Positions 35,001 to 47,078 are shown, counted from the stretch's first letter. The stretch is DNA of 64,000 nt from Bimastos eiseni (GCA_959347315.1 OY365818.1:3061924-3125923), one strand, 5' to 3'. Program-made: numbers and translations. Notes: generated by a model from the sequence alone, not told the origin.

Positions 35001-36934
35001 CAGGAAAAACCATTCTATGACAACAACTACATCAGTTTCTCAGGGATATGCCTTCCGGGATAAGTACTAATAGTTATAGCATTTGTGATTTTAGTTAGGT
35101 TGAGTGTCGTTTTGTAAATAAAAAATCAGATGTTGATTTTTATTAAAACATGGACCCATTGTTTGTCCGATTGCAATTAATACCTAGTACTATGAAACTC
35201 TTTCGAGCAGAGTTTCCGAGTAAAGTTTTGATTCGTCCCTACTGATCGATGTGAATTTGATGTTAGGTTTCTGTGGCTGCACTGAGTAACTTCACACAGC
35301 TTCTGAATGAACGAATACGCTTCCTTAAGTTGCCGCCAGGTGGCGCCAGTGCACCGTCTTCTGATGAGGTCTACCGTCTGGTTGATCGTCTGCTTCAGAG
35401 CCAGGTTCTTTGAATTAGTCGGATGCCTTTGAGTTTTTTTAATCTGTGGATTTTTACATCCGATGGCAATGTTGTTGTAGAGAAGACGATGTATTCAGCC
35501 CTATGATGTGACCCTAGGGCCTGGCCATGGGCGGTTGGAGGGATTTGACTCTCAGGACAACCCTGGACAACCTTTCTGACTCTGTGGATAATCCCTCTGA
35601 CTTTCAGGACAACCCTCTGACCCTCTGGACAACCTATTTGACTCTCTAGACTACCAGTTTGACTCTGTGGACAGCCATCTGACTATCAGGACAAACCATT
35701 CGACTCTCAGGAGAGCTTTATGACTCTTAGGACAACCCATCTGACTCTCAGGATAAATTTACGACTCTCAGGACAACTCATTTGACTTTCAGGACAACCC
35801 TCTGACTCTTGGGACAGCCCTCTGACTCTCAGGACAGCTCTCTAACTCTCAGGACAGCCCTCTGACTCTCAGGACAAACATCTGACTCTCAAAACAATCG
35901 ATCACTGTCTTGTTTTGAAGCATCTCGAACTAGATAACCTGATAGGGATTTATATACTTGCCCTCATTAATAAGGTTGTGCTTTAAACTTGGCTCTGGAG
36001 TAGTAATGGAGACATCTGAGATGGCTCTGGAGTAGTAATGGAGACATCTGAGATGGCTCTGGAGTTGTAATGGAGACGTCTGAGATGGCTCTGGAGTAGT
36101 AAGGGAGACATCTGAGATTGCTGCTATGATTATTTCTTGTTACCCTACTCTACTTTACTTTGTATATTTATGCTCTCTTAATGCTGTTGTGTATCTTAGG
36201 TCGGAATGCTTAACACATCGGTCGATGTGTTATCTGATAAACTGGAAGCGGTTTTAGCATCTGTTGAAAGAGTTCACAATTCCACAAATTCAAACATCAG
36301 AGTGAGTGATTTCTTCTCTTCATTAAAGGTTTCATGTGTACTGATTAATAATAGTGGGGGTAATAATAGTGACGACGACGATGATGATGGTATTGAAATT
36401 AATAATAATATTATTATTATTACACAATTGTTTTTTGTTGCCATAGCTGATAATACCTCTTATAAGAAGCTAAGTAGTGCACATTGAACCTGGGTAACTG
36501 GACAAATTAAAAAAGCACTCAGTGTTAAATATAATATTATTATTATAGGACCTGTGTCCTTCAGGGGGTTCTATCTGTCCGTGTTGTCCCACAGCAAGTT
36601 GTCAACGTTTGTATCCTGTGTTTGTTAGTTGGGATCAATAAAAGTATTAAAAACACCTAGTTATGGATATTGGAATATAAATAAAAGTGATATCTGTTTT
36701 ATTTAGACACTGAACGTGACCACAAACGAGTTGTCGGCAAGGTTGAAATTGATCGAGGTGACGGTTCACCTGATGTTATCAGACAGCGTCGCCAGTGAAG
36801 CAACTCCTGATGGAAGAGTCAATCCAGGTCCTCTGCTGGCCCCAGTGATGAAGCCTCTGTCAGGCTCCAGCTCCTCTGCCAGTCAGGAGTCAAATGTCAA
36901 GAGCCAAATGAAGAGTAATGCCTGGATTCAGTAG
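29085..36934 (+). CDS. EFCAB14-like type II membrane coiled-coil protein (9 exons, 411 aa)
   Basis: Exons: 29085-29296, 30521-30669, 31588-31724, 32514-32609, 33242-33325, 33839-33928, 35267-35404, 36200-36301, 36707-36934. All are GT-AG; junctions 1-2 (phase 2) and 2-3 (phase 1) match and the rest are phase 0. The N-terminus is cytosolic-type with IKKRRELDAL, followed by an acidic/Ser stretch (ESETSEMDEFD), a Cys cluster (CACSTCCG) and one membrane span (VLYGVLLAACLVSICGLVATYV region, about residues 84-105). The remainder is heptad-like helix with N-glycosylation sites (NVT, NFT, NTS, NST). Human EFCAB14, from memory, has the same order: KKRKELNAL, acidic patch, Cys-rich pre-TM, LAAC..CGLV span, coiled coil. 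The last exon (LNVTTNELSARLKLIEVTV) matches its final coiled coil. The stop comes before any EF-hand, unlike vertebrate EFCAB14. The exon 6 acceptor at 33839 was chosen over 33808 because only it keeps phase. Function is unknown. Confidence 0.8.
29515..30010. repeat. Direct duplication plus inverted third copy
   Basis: A ~190-bp unit (aggcgggacagatttgggtc, gagccattttgagccg, ctcgctacatttggtgaatc) occurs at about 29515-29695 and again at 29700-29895. A partial inverted copy follows at 29912-30010 (ggcttcctgtgtttcgaccc, gatttgtg complement). It lies in intron 1 of the EFCAB14-like gene. Confidence 0.85.
31768..31925. repeat. 12-bp minisatellite (ccatctgtttgt)n
   Basis: About 13 near-perfect units in intron 3 of the EFCAB14-like gene, grading into tctg-rich DNA to 32060. 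It produces a spurious poly(CPSV) frame. Confidence 0.95.
32775..32990 (-). mobile_element. SINE-like family 2, copy 2
   Basis: Reverse-oriented. The (ATT)n tail lies at 32775, followed by gaacgaatgatg, gggcgcccattacg and gtatcgaactcggttcctca. It is in intron 4 of the EFCAB14-like gene. Confidence 0.75.
33395..33565. repeat. ~31-bp minisatellite
   Basis: About five imperfect units (taatgtactcagtaccactg core) directly before MITE family 1 copy 4. It lies in intron 5 of the EFCAB14-like gene. Confidence 0.85.
33590..33732. mobile_element. MITE-like family 1, copy 4
   Basis: Same orientation as 16861-16990: aggggcggcgttcccgtggg to cgagatcgccgcctctgg. It lies in intron 5 of the EFCAB14-like gene. 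Confidence 0.85.
34264..34470 (+). mobile_element. tRNA-derived SINE, family 1, copy 5
   Basis: tggcacggtggctgatcggt head with B-box gggttcgactc and tail agcaaaagatgttggaagaa. A short internal deletion removes part of the head seen in copy 1. It lies in intron 6 of the EFCAB14-like gene. Confidence 0.85.
35545..36120. repeat. Two minisatellites in intron 7 of the EFCAB14-like gene
   Basis: 35545-35900 holds about 15 degenerate ~22-bp units (ctgactctcaggacaaccct). 35990-36120 holds four ~34-bp units (gagatggctctggagtagta). They lie 300 bp and 80 bp from coding exon 8. Confidence 0.9.
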
Positions 36935-38125
36935 AGAATTCGTGTAGATATTTAGAGAATGTAATTATATAATAATGCTCATTATTTTGTTCGTTAAAAC
37001 TGACAGTAAGATTTTACAATATAGAGAGTGAAAAAAAGTGAAGGCGAGACAGACAAAGAGTGAAAGAGAGAGAAACAGACATGCAGAAAGTGAAATAGAA
37101 AGAGACAGGCAAACAGACAGATACGTACAGATACGTACCAATATTCCCGCAACTTATTACCCCGCCTAATTCTAGAATATTTTCCTCTTAACCCAAGTAG
37201 CCATTTTCATATATCGAGGGGCTCTTTCTTTCGGAGCAAAGGACCTACAGTATTCAAGAGGGATGCTGTCTGCTACACAAAGACAGAGAGAGAAAGACAG
37301 AGAGAGAGAGAAGGAGATAGAAGAGAGTGAAACAGACAGACAGAGAGTGAAAGAGAGATAGGACATTTTTTCCTGTTTTCCTACCAACCAACAGCAGCTT
37401 TAGTTAGTTTCCCCCATTTTTTAACTACTTTCGTGGATTGTTTTGATCTCTCCATGCGACCAGTAGTTCATCCAGGCTGATTACTAATCAGTGATTAGTG
37501 CTAACATTTGCTTCTGTCCAACAATGGGACAATGTTACATTTGCCTGCATCGATAGAGAGTACACGCTATCCTTAATATTACCCTGCAAGCGATTCAATC
37601 ATTTACATGTACGGTATTTCAATTACAATACATTTTGTAACATGGCATGCTTTACAGGCATCTCATGATATGACCGCAAGTCAGTAAAGTAATTGTAATA
37701 AGAATAATTATTGTTTATTTGTTTGTAGTCGGACGGTCAACCGCTGTGATGGGCAGTTTGCCGAGATCGTAATCGAAACAAGTTTCCGATGTCTTCATTG
37801 ATTTCGTTGTGCAAGATTGGTTTCAGCAATGAGTTTCAATCATATGTACCTATTGAATGCCATTATGTAATGGCACGAGCTTTCATCGAGACAGTGGCAG
37901 CTCTTTCTTTTGGAGCAAAAGGGTCTACAGTATTCAGGAGGGGTTCTGTCTGCTACACGGAAAGTTGGAGCATGACAATGATCGCAATTTAAGTATTTTT
38001 AAGTAGGGCCTAGCCTTCGTTTTCATCTGATGTCGAGTAATGCTACTAGTGGGCTCTGAATGTAACCCTTTGGCATTATATGGTAACTGAATTGGTTGAT
38101 AGTGATTTACTTTAAGGTATTTGAC
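36935..38125. other. 3' flank of EFCAB14-like gene; no gene seen
   Basis: AG-rich purine tracts (37020-37130 and 37275-37360) dominate. A possible small exon at 37729-37770 was considered and rejected. Two similar stretches, 37205-37280 and 37895-37965 (ggctctttctttcggagcaa / agctctttcttttggagcaa), are a dispersed repeat pair. Confidence 0.5.
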
Positions 38126-38129
38126 CACT

Positions 38130-38400
38130 TCTGCCAAGGTTGACATTTTACCACTTTTGCCAAGGTTATCTTAGGTATTTCATCATTTCTCTCTAGCTTA
38201 GTTTTAGTTATTTTACCACTTTTGTCAAATTTACCTTCAGGTATTTGACCAGTTTTGTCAGATTTACCTTCAGGCATTTGACCACTTATTTGACCACTCT
38301 TGTCAAACTTACCTTGCGGTATTTGACCGCTTTTGTCAAACTTACCTTCAGGTATTTCACCGCTCTTGTCAAATTTACCTGCAGGTATTTCACCGCTCGT
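38130..38400. repeat. ~33-bp minisatellite
   Basis: About eight units containing ttgtcaaatttaccttcagg and tatttgacc, with moderate divergence. A minus-strand frame through it (KFDKSGQIPEG repeats) is a by-product. Confidence 0.9.
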
Positions 38401-38974
38401 GTAAAAAATTACCGGCCGGAAGTGAACCAATTCTGCTGGGCATTCAAACATTTTGGCTGAACTCTTACATGTTGCAGTATTACTTGTTGTGTTTTGGTAA
38501 TGATATACCAGTGTCTCAAATCTCCACTACAGAATCTGTGGAGTGTCTAATAACTGGAATGTTGGGCAAACAATTTTTTATGTTTTTATGGAGGGTGTAT
38601 GTCCCATCTCAAAATTCAATCCCTAAAATATTCAATTTCATATGAGTAACATGTGATAGTGTGAAATTGAATTACATTGCATTTGAGTAACGTAATCACC
38701 TTTACAGGTCAGCAAAGCAATTATAGTTACAATTTATGTAGCGCGGTCGACAGTGTGCTACCTCTGGGGCATTTTACAATGTCAATAATAATTATTGTTG
38801 TCTTTTAAAGTACACTAAGAAGCAAGAAATGAGTAGTTGGACAAATGAATGATGGGTTTTAAATTGTATAGTATCTTATTTAAGTATTTGTGAAGTGCCT
38901 CTAGTAGCTTTAACCATTCAGGAGCAAGGCCAAGAAGAAGCAGGTTTTGAGAAAGCAAAAGATGCCGATAGAAT

Positions 38975-39135
38975 TGTACATTGACTCATGTTGTGTAAAT
39001 GTTATGCTATACTGTAAATTGCCTCATGTTGTGTAAATGTTATGCTATACTGTAAATTGTCTCATGTTGTGCAAATGTTATGTCACCATAAATTGCCTCA
39101 TGTTGTGTAAATGTTATGTTACCATCAATTGTCAC
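38975..39135. repeat. ~38-bp minisatellite
   Basis: Four units of ttgcctcatgttgtgtaaat with gttatgctatactgtaaa. Confidence 0.9.
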
Positions 39136-39639
39136 ATGTCATTTCTGTTATGTATACATGTGTCTGTTATGTACTAAAGAAAGGAGTTCTTGAAGTAACA
39201 GCTTTTTATATGCTTTTGTTTAGTAGTTTAGTATTTTTAATGGTTTCTGTCGGATTTTATCATGCGTTAGTAGTGTGTGACCACAATTTGGACTGTAAAT
39301 AATGATTTTAATTAATTAAATCTAATATAATTAATTATACAGCAGACGAATTGTGACAATGTTGACAAGAATTTAATAGCAAACTCAAACAGAGGTTATC
39401 AAGGGAATCGGTGGTATGGTACTGTCAGAGTTAAATTATGGTTTTACCACTTTTTTACCAGTTACACTGTGAACAATGAACATAAAACAATTACATAAAT
39501 GACGGTTTTCTTTATCATTTTTAGTACAATTGATATTTTTATTCATCTATTTGTTACGTTTTCTGATTTTTGTTTTAAATAGAGATTGTTCAGGATTTAA
39601 TTCGTTTTTATCATGGTTGTAATCGACTGAGGCCTCTTC

Positions 39640-39890
39640 AAAAAACAGTTCTGAGGCAATTCCAACTGAAACTGAAAGAAAATTAAATGTTATATAAGAC
39701 ATTTTCAGTGGAAAATGGAATTTTCACTGAATAGTTAACACTAAAAATTTGCATTTTCAATTAGCAATTTTCAGTTTATTGGCATTTTTTCAATTAAAAA
39801 TTTTCACAGAAAATTCCTAATTGAAAATGCCAGTTTTCAGTGAAAATTGGCAGTTTAAAATTAAGTTTTCCTGGAAATTGGAATTCACTT
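39640..39890. repeat. AT-rich fold-back region
   Basis: Repeated and inverted words (cattttcagtggaaaatgg, gcattttcaattagc, aattgaaaatgccagttttc) can form several hairpins. It could be a decayed MITE. It lies 3' of the dioxygenase gene. Confidence 0.5.
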
Positions 39891-40280
39891 TACAGGTAAT
39901 TTTATTGCAGCAGTCAGATTGGAGCAATCTTGGGTACTTGTCATTTAGAGCAATTATTTCTGTATTGACGTAATTTTCCCCTAGTGGCAGAAAATGCGCA
40001 CCGAATTCAGAGGAGTCCACACACCGTGTCGCACAGGCACAGTCTGCTATTGCCTTGTGTGCAATGAAAATATTCGCACACAAGTATAATGAAGTTAAGT
40101 ATCTTCTTTAATGAGAATGCCTGCAATCGCACATCACGTACATATACAGATTAACAGTCCATTGCATCTTTTGTAGCATCATAACAATAAAGTCACAGCG
40201 TGTAAAGTCATCCGCTCTAGGTATAGTACGATTATGTGCCCGCTTTTGCATATTGTAAGCCGATTCTTTCAATGTATGTA

Positions 40281-41982
40281 CTATGGAAACTTTATAGTAC
40301 TCATGAGCATCGAGCTCTCCACAACCTGTTCAAACAGAACTTCTCCAGGCTTATATCCGGCCACTGCAGCCATCATGATCGAAGGTAAGTAGTGCTCGAT
40401 CCTTGGATGTGCGACGGCAAACGTCGGTTCCAGTTCCGACTCAAGAAGTATCTTCCTCCGCTGTTCTGGAGTGTACGAGCGGTTCGTGAGGGCGTCGTGG
40501 AACCATTTGGTGAAGACGGGAACCCAGGATGGAACCTCTCTCGACTCTAACATCTGATCCTCGTTGTGACTGGATTGGCCGCTCCCCAAGATCAGAATGT
40601 TTTCCTTGCGTAGATCTTGTAATGCTTCGCCAATCGCCAGATGCTCGGCAATGCTCAGTCCGCTTTTCAGTGACAATTCAAACACTAAAAACCAAAACAG
40701 AAGAAAATTTTTGAGAGTCTTCTCGTAATGATGTTTCGAACCTCTAGAAGCCGACGTTGGACCGAGAGCGTATCCGAGTAGATTTCTGGACGAGGTGCTT
40801 TATTTAGTTTCATTGATTGATTGATTGATTGATTGATTGCTACTTGAGATTATCATTGTAAGGCACTTGCTGGATTAGGTTTTTGACATTGCAATTATTT
40901 CACGCTAAGTTATCATCGACTGATTTCTTGGATATTGTGTCATACAATGCTTTGTAAGTCATTGCAGCAGCGGACACCAGGGCTGTTCATGCAATCTGTA
41001 ACTTAGGCCCCACACATTTGGCCTAACCAGGCAAGGAAAAGAAGAACTCTTGATCATGCCCTGTGCTTAAAGACATTAACTGGCTGCTTTCCGTTGGGAT
41101 GAAGAGAGCCCTGTTACACTCTCTGGGCTGTTGCATGATCCAGTAAACAACAATAAACACCAGTTCAGTTTCTAATACTATTTAGCAGCTCTGTAATGTT
41201 GAATCACTGACACTGAATGTGTTATAACAGCAAGATTAACTAACTTACAATACAGTTACATCACAATACAAATTACGATACAATGCATGTAGTTTGATAG
41301 CAAGATTTCACTCAATTAAATGACCATGCAATTACAATACAAATATGATAAAATTACAATACGAATACAATAAATGTATTATGACAGCAAGATTTCATTC
41401 GATTAAACGAACATGCAATTACATTACAATAGAATTACAGTACAATTATAATGCAATTATGTTACAATACAAATTACATTACAATTACATGAAATGAGGG
41501 TGAGATGCAACAACCCACCTGGAACATCAGCCTCAGGATAAGCCAGCATCAGAGGGACGAAAGCTCCGTGATCCAGACCCCGCTTTTTATCCACGTTACA
41601 CTTAAACCCGGCTTTCACAAGGAGCGCCCTCGTTCTGTCGGCGGCCTTGACGGCGCCTGGAGCAGGCCACTTGAGGTGGAATGTGTGCTCGGGGAAATTG
41701 CCGTAATCGTAAATCAATTCCGGTCGCTCGGTACTGAGCACCGACAGCTCATCCTCCTCCCAGTGAGCGCTCACCACGAGTATTGCGTCCGGGGAGCGGG
41801 GAAGACCAGCGATGCTGCGTATATTACGCATGAACTCGGCTGACTCCGAGTTCTGGTCGAGCTCCCTGAGCCTGGAGAAGCCAGGTTGCGACCCATCAAC
41901 GAACCAGGCGGGTCCGGCACCATGGGAGATGAACATCACGGGTAGCATGGCAGCGGCTAATAGGTGGCGCCTCAGAGAATAT
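40281..41982 (-). CDS. LigB-family extradiol dioxygenase (DODA/YgiD type), 277 aa
   Basis: The coding exons are 41948-41519 (within an exon starting at the 41982 acceptor) and 40684-40281, joined GT-AG in phase 1 (…EADVP|VFELSLKSG…). Motifs of the class III extradiol ring-cleavage (LigB) family appear in order: ISHG (His9), SAHWE (His62), GLDHGAF (His127), GSGQSSHN (His183) and AHPRIEHYLP (His236, His241). Relatives such as plant and bacterial 4,5-DOPA dioxygenase extradiol use His residues to bind a divalent metal and cleave catechol rings. Length (about 260-280 aa) is normal. The Met at 41948 is the family-typical start, just before the PVxFISHG strand. The frame is open for 11 codons upstream to the acceptor at 41982, so a longer N-terminus is possible. 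A TATA-like box at 42612-42603 suggests transcription from about 42575. The substrate in this animal is unknown. Confidence 0.92.
41215..41495. repeat. Degenerate (attacaatac)n repeat
   Basis: Imperfect repeats of tacaat, gcaattac and similar words in the single coding intron of the dioxygenase gene, ending 24 bp before the splice donor at 41518. Confidence 0.7.
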
Positions 41983-42599
41983 CTGAAAATAAACAGTTTC
42001 TATGGTATTAACGACACAATATCTCGAACATGACATCATCAGTGCCAAGAGCAACGACCCTATGTATAACCATGAGGTTATATTCATAGAATAATATATG
42101 ACAAATTAACGTCATCAATGCTATTACTACTAGCAGTAAAATCCTAAGCTTCTGGTAATAATAAAAAACTCGATAGGTAGGAGGTCAATATCCAGAGAGT
42201 CAGATAGGCAGACAGTTAGACGGCTAAGGTGGATGGCGTTTCCAGAGGGAAAGAGAAAGAATCGGGATAAGATTTGTGAAAAGCAGTGTTTTCATTTGAG
42301 TGATAGAGTGGGGGAGATAGCCAGAGGTGAGGTTTAGTTAAGTTCGTAGGGTGGAAACGCAAGCGCCACCATTTGGAGGTCAAGATCCAGAGAGTCAGGC
42401 AGAAACAATGGCGCTACGTAACTGCATGAATATCCACAAGGTCCCTAGATAGTAACCGCCTGCGTTAAGTGAAAATACAACAATAACAAAATAAAAACAC
42501 AACCAGTTCGGAACATGAACAAACCGGTGATTGAAGTCCGAAAGCCTAATCAACCATCCGACTCACACACGAAATTAAAATGACACTAGCTCAGGAGCT

Positions 42600-42615
42600 G
42601 CTCTTTTATAAACGC
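42600..42615 (-). promoter_or_regulatory. TATA-like box of dioxygenase gene
   Basis: The minus-strand TTTATAAAAG at 42612-42603 is followed by GC-containing DNA. It lies about 0.6 kb upstream of the coding exon, which requires a 5' UTR intron ending at the acceptor before 41982. Confidence 0.4.
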
Positions 42616-43359
42616 ATGCGTGACTAAGCAGAATATTTCGTTTACGATGAAGCTTTATTTATAATTATGCTGTTCGAGAACTAAACCTGTACCAACCGTG
42701 GTATCTCCACCTGCAGGTCGCAGGTCGATAACACTGTCACGTGACCCAGTCATATGACATGAAACGGGGTCAGATGACATCGATTAACCAAAAATCTTTG
42801 GCCTGACCTCACGCTAGAGGGTCAAGTAGAACGAGATTCTGTCATCAATAACATGTACCTTTGGCTATGATGTAGGCCACAATGGTCGTAGATGACATAT
42901 AAATGTCGTCACAATCCATTTTTCGTAAAACTTCTTAGACTTCTAAGGCGCCACTTGAAAGCCCGCATTGCCCCAACTCATCCCTGAATGCTGCATCAAC
43001 TCAGAGGGGTTGTCCGAATAAGGTCAGAGGTCCGGTTTCCAGAGGGTCATAGGAGGCGAGTGTCGTTTAGGTCAAAATTGGAAGGTTGATGAGTGATGAC
43101 ATTCTGGGTAAAAGTTCTGGAAGAACTGAGAATTCAGTTTGTTTACCAATATCCTATAGGCCCTGTATGGCTGTTCCATACCAGGCTATCCTTGACTCCT
43201 TGATTCCCAGGTCACTGAACTTAACAAGCCATGCGGGGCAAAGGACGATGAATAATCGAGAGCAGATGTACGTGTAAATACCCGACATCTACTTCGCCAT
43301 GGCCCTGCCCTAAATTATGGTGTCAAAGTCACATGTAGGATTGTGAGTGGGCGTTGAGT

Positions 43360-43580
43360 AATGGATAACACATTAGGTGGAGAGCTGAGGAATGTCGTCG
43401 TATTATGTCGATATCTGTAAGGTCGACTAGTCATTCTTTCGCTAGGCGGTGGTGGATGAATTAGATATCAAATCTAAATATAGATAACGTATAGACCTAT
43501 AATTAAATTCGACTGCTGCAATAACTTGTCATAATTCGTTCATATTGTCTTGTAATCAGAATGCGTGGCTGTAAGTTTAA
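43360..43580 (+). mobile_element. SINE-like family 2, copy 3
   Basis: Landmarks tgagtaatggataacac, gtaaggtcgactagtcattc, ggcggtgg, attcgttcatat. The tail is not clear. It is in the intergenic space between the dioxygenase and receptor genes. Confidence 0.7.
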
Positions 43581-43599
43581 AAATAAGCGAATATTATTA

Positions 43600-45680
43600 G
43601 GCTATTAGTACAGAATGCTATTAGGCCTATTAAAACGTTTTAAAAAATCATGTCGCCAGAGGGTTCAGCTTAGTTTGCATTTCATTCTTGTGACCGAAAA
43701 GAAAAAATTCCGCAGTATAGTTTATATTCAAACATTTTTCTTTCTATTTATATAATAATTCTGAATGACGATAATTTATTCGTCTTGCTAATCACCCGAT
43801 TCACCCCCTAGTGCTATTTATTAAGGAAGTAGGCCTAACCAATTATTTGATAGGGCAATCTCACGAAGACACTTCAATTTTCGATACTGGGTTTTCCCAG
43901 TGCTATTAATATCGCAGCTGATGCGTTTGATGTGTAGCAAGGCTGCACGGACGGTGGCTGATACTAGAGATGCCAATGATCGTTTCTACGATTTGAGGTA
44001 CAAATGATTGCGTTTTAAGTTATATTATTCTTAAAAATTCAGTTCAAATTGAAGATGATCGTTACTGACGTAGTTATGTCAGTTCGAAGTTATAGCTGCC
44101 ATTGTTTTCTCGGATAACTGGTAAGTAATGATTTTGAGTCTGCGTAAACTTGAACACAGTCGGACCATACGGTCACTATGGAATGCTGGAACATTTACAT
44201 TTAGACGTGAAAGATCTAGTCAGAATGAATTCACTGCATAATGTCGGTTTAGAACATTTTACATTTTATTACAGTTAGGCACAATTTGCATCGAATTACG
44301 ATCACGCAACATTTAGGCCATATTACATTACCAGTGTTTTAGCTAAATTACACTACCAGTGTTTTAGCTAAACTACATTAACAACGTTTAGGCCACGTTA
44401 CAATATCATTTCATATAAGGTTACCACAGGGTTTGCTCATTAGAGGAGATATTAATAACGTTTTTCCTGACTAGTTAAGACCATCGCAAAGTTGGTACAA
44501 GGTTCTTCTCATTTATTATGGTCCTTTGCTTGGTTCGATTTCTGGCTGCAACCAATTACCAAAAACAAAAGCAGTAATTAAATGATTTGTGTGGAATGTG
44601 AACTCATTTGCTAAGTCCCAGGGGTTAACGTGCCATTTGGCTAAGTGTTGTTATGTTATAAAAATATTATTTGCTGCAGTGGTTGAGGTGTTATACAAAA
44701 ACTGCGAAGTCAGTGCTAAACATTGCCTTTCCAGCATTATACTTCGTATTCTCAGTCTGTTTGCACACTGTATCATAATGATAATTATTATTGTCAATTG
44801 TTATGATAGCCTGTTATTGTTATACATTGGATCCCTCAGGGATTTGAACATTTTTTGAGAATAATAGAATAACATCTGGAATATCCCCTATTATTATTAT
44901 TGTTTTTGCTATTGGCATTGTTTATTATTATTATTTTTTTTATTGTTGTTATTAATTAAAATAAAATAAATAATAATAATAATAATAATAATAGTAATAA
45001 TAATATTAACACGCATGAAAGGATTCGAAATAGACCTCACTAGTAGGCATGTGTCAAATGGGTAGAAATAACTAGAGCAAATGCATCTTGATTTGTAGTT
45101 CTAATTCCCTTAGTTCTAGGATTTGAAATGAAATATGATGGTTCTAGTTCGGTGAACTTATTTTCATAATAATAATTATTATTATTGTTTTAATTATTGT
45201 TTTGTTATTATTATTATTATTTTATTGTTGTTTTTGTTATTGATTTTAAGATAAAGATTACATATAAAAATGCAGGTCATGACCTATTCCCTCTTCTCTC
45301 TCTTCCCTGTTCCTTCCCTTTGTCCTTCCCTTCTCACTCCACTCTGCCTCTCTCCCATTCCCCTCAGCATGCCTTGTTCGGTCGGTTTAAGGTCTCCGGC
45401 AAATGACAAAGAACATTCACATTCTGTTTAGCAAAATCTGTCAATAAGTTAATGACACTGAGATCACAATAGAGCCAAACAATAGTGTAACGTTGCTTCA
45501 AATACTGCCTTCAAACCGAAATAACACCACCATCTTTGGACAAATATTTCAACACTTGGCCAGAAAGAGGAGGGCGCCTACCACGACCGCTTTTAAAAGT
45601 GGTAGTAGCAGATGGTTACTAATGATGTTATCGACCCATGCAGCCTGTGCAACATATATGCCTATATTAATGACAAATCG
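43600..45680. other. Intergenic, no gene seen
   Basis: AT-rich DNA with (ATT)n blocks at 44890-45005 and 45165-45240. A short tandem of tacattaccagtgttttagc occurs at 44325-44400. No exon with acceptable splice sites was found. Confidence 0.5.
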
Positions 45681-45689
45681 AAACTTGGC

Positions 45690-46080
45690 TCTGCCAAGTT
45701 TTCTAGCACTCAGCATTACTCGGACTTGGCACAAATGAGTCCGAGTATTAATAAAGTCACGTTTGCGATTTTCAGTTTTTATTTTTTATTTAAAGAACGA
45801 CAGTCGCATTTCATTTCGTTTTTAAAATACTTTATCACTTTCATAGTGAAAAGTGAAAATTGCAAAACAAATGTTTAACATGCCCAAGTGATCTGTTCAG
45901 CGTGTTTGTAAATCGTCAATAGGTAACCAAATCATAAAAATTGTCCAAACAGAAAAATTAGAAATTAAGAGAATGAGTTTTTTAAATATTCAAAACTCAG
46001 ACTCTTCAGAAATAATGTTAATGAGTGCAGAAATGATGTCAATAAATTCATAACTAATGCAGTATATGTACCAGACCCTG
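45690..46080. repeat. Dispersed ~370-bp repeat, family 3, copy 1
   Basis: Shares acttggctctgccaagtttt, tcggacttgg, acgacagtcgca and tcataaaaattgtccaaac-type words with 47430-47790 and 55110-55500. No terminal repeats or frame are conserved. Confidence 0.55.
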
Positions 46081-46439
46081 GACAGGGTAGTTTTAAAACT
46101 TCTATTTTCTGTTTAAAATATAAGGCTGTTAGAAAGTTAGCAGGGAAGATGTCTTCGTTGTCCTATGGACGTTCGTAAACAGAGCTGTATGGACATAGAG
46201 ATATATGCACAGTGGAATGTTTTTATAGCGCATTTATTAGGCTCCGCTATCTAATGACCAGACAGCAAACGATGCTTCCATGCTTGCTCAAGCTCCCTAC
46301 ACAGTAATACGTCTCTGGGGCAGAGACTCGAAAGGCTCGTAATCATCTGAGTGTTACAAGACAAACATGTCCCAGAGCAATATTCTTATTGCGCATTTAT
46401 TAAGCGACCAAACATCATCGATCAACGCTGCTGAACAAA

Positions 46440-46765
46440 TGTTAGCCAAGGGCTTGACCAAGGTCTCTTCACAGTTACCGTCACTAGGGAATAGGCACAG
46501 TTGCCGTCACAGAGAAGAAGGCTAAGTGACCGTCGCAGAGGAGTAGGCACAATTACCGTTACAGTGAAATGGACACGGTTACCATCACAAGGAAGTAGGT
46601 GCAGTTACCATCACAAGGGTAGGCACAGTTGCCGTCAAAGGGGAGTAGGCGCAGTTACCGTGGCAGGGGAGTAGGCATAGTTACCGTCACAGAGAAGGCT
46701 AAGTGACCGTCACAGGGGAGTAGGAGCAGTTACCGTCACAGTAGAGTGGGCTTGGTACCATACTG
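46440..46765. repeat. ~27-30-bp minisatellite
   Basis: About ten units of cagttaccgtcacaggggag with taggcac, with length variation. Confidence 0.9.
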
Positions 46766-46989
46766 TTCACATTAAAATTAGGCGAGCACTCTGACAAGTC
46801 GGTCATTTTGCATTACATTCGTCTGCCGTATCCTATTAACTTTATTAAGCTACGGCCTGGGTTCTAATTTCTACATGCAGTAAAGTCTCTGTGATATGGC
46901 CGTCGTTTACTTGTGTTCGCCTGTCTCACTTCATCTCTCCGTCACGATGTGCTTGCTAATTGTTACAGCCGGATGCAGAGGACAGGACC

Positions 46990-46991
<2 letters not shown>

Positions 46992-47078
<87 letters not shown>
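46992..47078. repeat. (CA)n microsatellite
   Basis: 43 perfect CA units; likely highly polymorphic. Confidence 0.98.

Noticed and set aside
37729..37770. Possible small exon (NRCDGQFAEI) as an EF-hand remnant of the EFCAB14-like gene
   Set aside because: Only a fragment of a loop, no matching donor phase from exon 9, and the AG acceptor leaves an awkward frame.
42457..42516. Signal-peptide-like frame (MFRTGCVFILLLLYFHLTQA) upstream of the dioxygenase
   Set aside because: Its donor (GCG|GTTACT) is phase 0 but the next exon needs a different phase to read into the LigB frame. No bridging exon was found, so I treat 41948 as the start.
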